From CAZNQW01 sp964575225 (GTDB taxonomy: Bacteria; Chloroflexota; Anaerolineae; JAAYZQ01), in the NCBI GenBank assembly GCA_964575225.1, contig CAZNQW010000223.1:1-6406 (forward strand): DNA of 6,406 bases, read 5' to 3'. The notes under the pieces are model-generated. The model made no database searches. It saw nothing but the letters and a program-made list of their open reading frames with translations, and was not told the origin of the DNA. The position numbers and the translations under genes are program-made. Positions within the stretch are counted from its first letter, which is position 1. The number at the start of each line of letters is the position of its first letter. Shown here in pieces: positions 5,147 to 6,406 of this stretch.

Positions 5147-6362
5147 ATGTTTCGGAAAGTTGGGATTCTGTTGAGTTTTGTCCTTCTCATGTCGTTGGTA
5201 GGGGGACCCGTCCAAGCCCAGGGACCGAGCCCCCAGCATTCCGATCCGAATTGGCAGGCTTCCTACTGGAACAACACCACCCTGTCGGGCACCCCGGTGA
5301 TGCTCCGGTCCGAACCCAACCTCGACCACAACTGGGGGTTGGGCTCGCCCGACTCGGCCATCGCCAGCGACCGGTTCTCGGCCCGCTGGACCCGCTACCT
5401 GGACTTGGCGGCGGGGACCTATCGGTTTTCGGCCACCAGCGATGACGGCATCCGGGTGTGGGTCGACGGCGGCTTGATCATCGACCAGTGGAACGACCAC
5501 TCGGTCAAGACCTTTACCGCCGACCGGAGCCTGACCGCCGGCCATCACCTGGTCCAAGTCGATTTCTATGAAAACACCGGCGACGCGGTGGCCCGGCTGT
5601 CGTGGGCGCCGGTGACGGCCATCACCAACTGGCGGGGGGAGTACTATAACAACAAGACCCTGGGCGGGGCTCCTGCGCTGGTTCGCGACGACGGGCAGGT
5701 CAACTTTTCGTGGGGCAGCGGGTCGCCGGCTCCGGGTGTGATCAGTGCCGACGGCTTCTCTGCGCGGTGGACGCGCGCGCTGAACCTGGCCGCGGGCAGT
5801 TACCGGTTCACCCTCACCGTCGACGACGGCGCCCGCCTGTGGGTCAACGAACACCTGCTCATCGACACCTGGAAGGACCAGTCGGCCCACGCCTACTCGG
5901 GCACCCTCTACCTGCCCGGCGGTAACGTCCCGGTGCGCATGGAGTACTATGAGAACACCGGCGTCGCCACGGCCAAGCTCTCGTGGGCCAAGGCCGACGC
6001 CGCTCCCGAGCCGCCGCCCAGCACCGGCACCGTCATCGTGGACAATGGCGGATCCGGGTTTTCCAAGGGCGGCACGGCCAGCGCCTGGCGGCTGGAAGCC
6101 GAGGGGTGGGACGGCGACCTGCTGTGGACCAAGAACAACGACGCGGTCCGGCCCAACTATAACTGGGCGCGCTGGTATCCCGGCCTGGCGGCCAATCGCT
6201 ACGAGGTCTATGTCTACATCCCGGACCGCTTTACCACCACGGCCAAAGCGCGCTACTGGATCTCTCACGCGGGGGGATATACGCTGCGCATCGTCAACCA
6301 ATCGGCCTATAGCAACCAGTGGGTGTCGCTGGGCACCTACCGCTTCCGGGGCAACAGCAGCG
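5147..6362 (+). CDS. Secreted PA14 and golvesin-domain protein, 3'-truncated
   Basis: The first 405 codons of a predicted exported protein. The signal peptide (1-24) has basic residues at 3-4, a hydrophobic core and a VQA|Q cleavage site. PA14-like domain 1 spans ~36-155 and domain 2 ~162-280, with DDG at 99-101 and 226-228, RWTR-type strands, (I/L)IDxW motifs and YENTG closing loops; domain 2 also has the WRGEYYNN opening seen in the first gene. A Pro-rich linker (286-292) leads to a golvesin-type beta domain from ~295, marked by TVIVDN, WYPGL, YEVYVYIP, the His-Gly loop near 374-377, VNQ and WVSLGTYRF. In other bacteria that domain sits at the ends of large secreted enzymes and binding proteins. 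The likely role is extracellular carbohydrate or matrix binding; a catalytic part could lie in the missing 3' portion. The frame stays open to a TAG at 6395-6397, but residues 406-416 (EIGRASCRERV) and that stop are encoded by sequencing adapter, so the true end is unknown. Confidence 0.88.
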
Positions 6363-6406
6363 AGATCGGAAGAGCGTCGTGTAGGGAAAGAGTGTAGGAT
6401 AGGGTG
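6363..6406. other. Illumina adapter contamination at the contig end
   Basis: Bases 6363-6395 match the 33-nt TruSeq read-through adapter that begins AGATCGGAAGAGCGTCGTG. The last 11 bases agree at 6 positions with the expected adapter continuation, as in a low-quality read tail. This is an assembly artefact and should be trimmed. Real sequence ends at about 6362; the exact base is uncertain by one or two if the adapter start matches the insert by chance. Confidence 0.95.

Noticed and set aside
4691..6301. 536-codon open frame on the minus strand
   Set aside because: Antisense shadow of the third gene and of the palindromic spacer; it reads through hairpins and tandem 9-mers and has no recognisable domain.

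Overview
The window is GC-rich bacterial DNA carrying three same-strand (+) genes for exported or membrane proteins, each preceded by a near-consensus Shine-Dalgarno. Arrays of PA14-type domains, an extracytoplasmic propeller/HEAT protein and intergenic spaces packed with palindromes suggest an environmental bacterium. Chloroflexota is my best guess, from general resemblance only; no rRNA or marker gene is present to confirm it.

Layout. 1-543: no convincing gene; a REP-like palindrome near the left edge, further hairpins, then the ribosome binding site of the first gene. 544-2586: secreted 680-residue protein made of a signal peptide and five PA14-like domains that start exactly every 125 residues; domains 2 and 3 are a recent tandem duplication. 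2587-2856: spacer with a hairpin, a perfect 28-bp palindrome and other inverted repeats. 2857-4824: 655-residue protein with an N-terminal membrane anchor, a BNR/Asp-box beta-propeller, eight 31-residue HEAT-like repeats and a C-terminal membrane helix. 4825-5146: spacer holding a mosaic of palindromes, including two perfect 26-bp copies of one element. 5147-6362: start of a third secreted protein with a signal peptide, two PA14-like domains and a golvesin-type domain, cut off by the end of the sequence.

The last ~44 bases (6363-6406) are not biological: 33 of them match the Illumina TruSeq read-through adapter, followed by a degraded continuation. The apparent C-terminus and stop codon of the third gene are adapter-encoded, and the real gene continues beyond the contig.

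How the genes may work together: the two PA14 proteins are probably surface or secreted glycan-binding/adhesive proteins, and the middle protein presents a large protein-interaction module on the outer face of the membrane. A surface adhesion or matrix role is an inference from domains and adjacency. No enzyme active site was recognised in any of the three.
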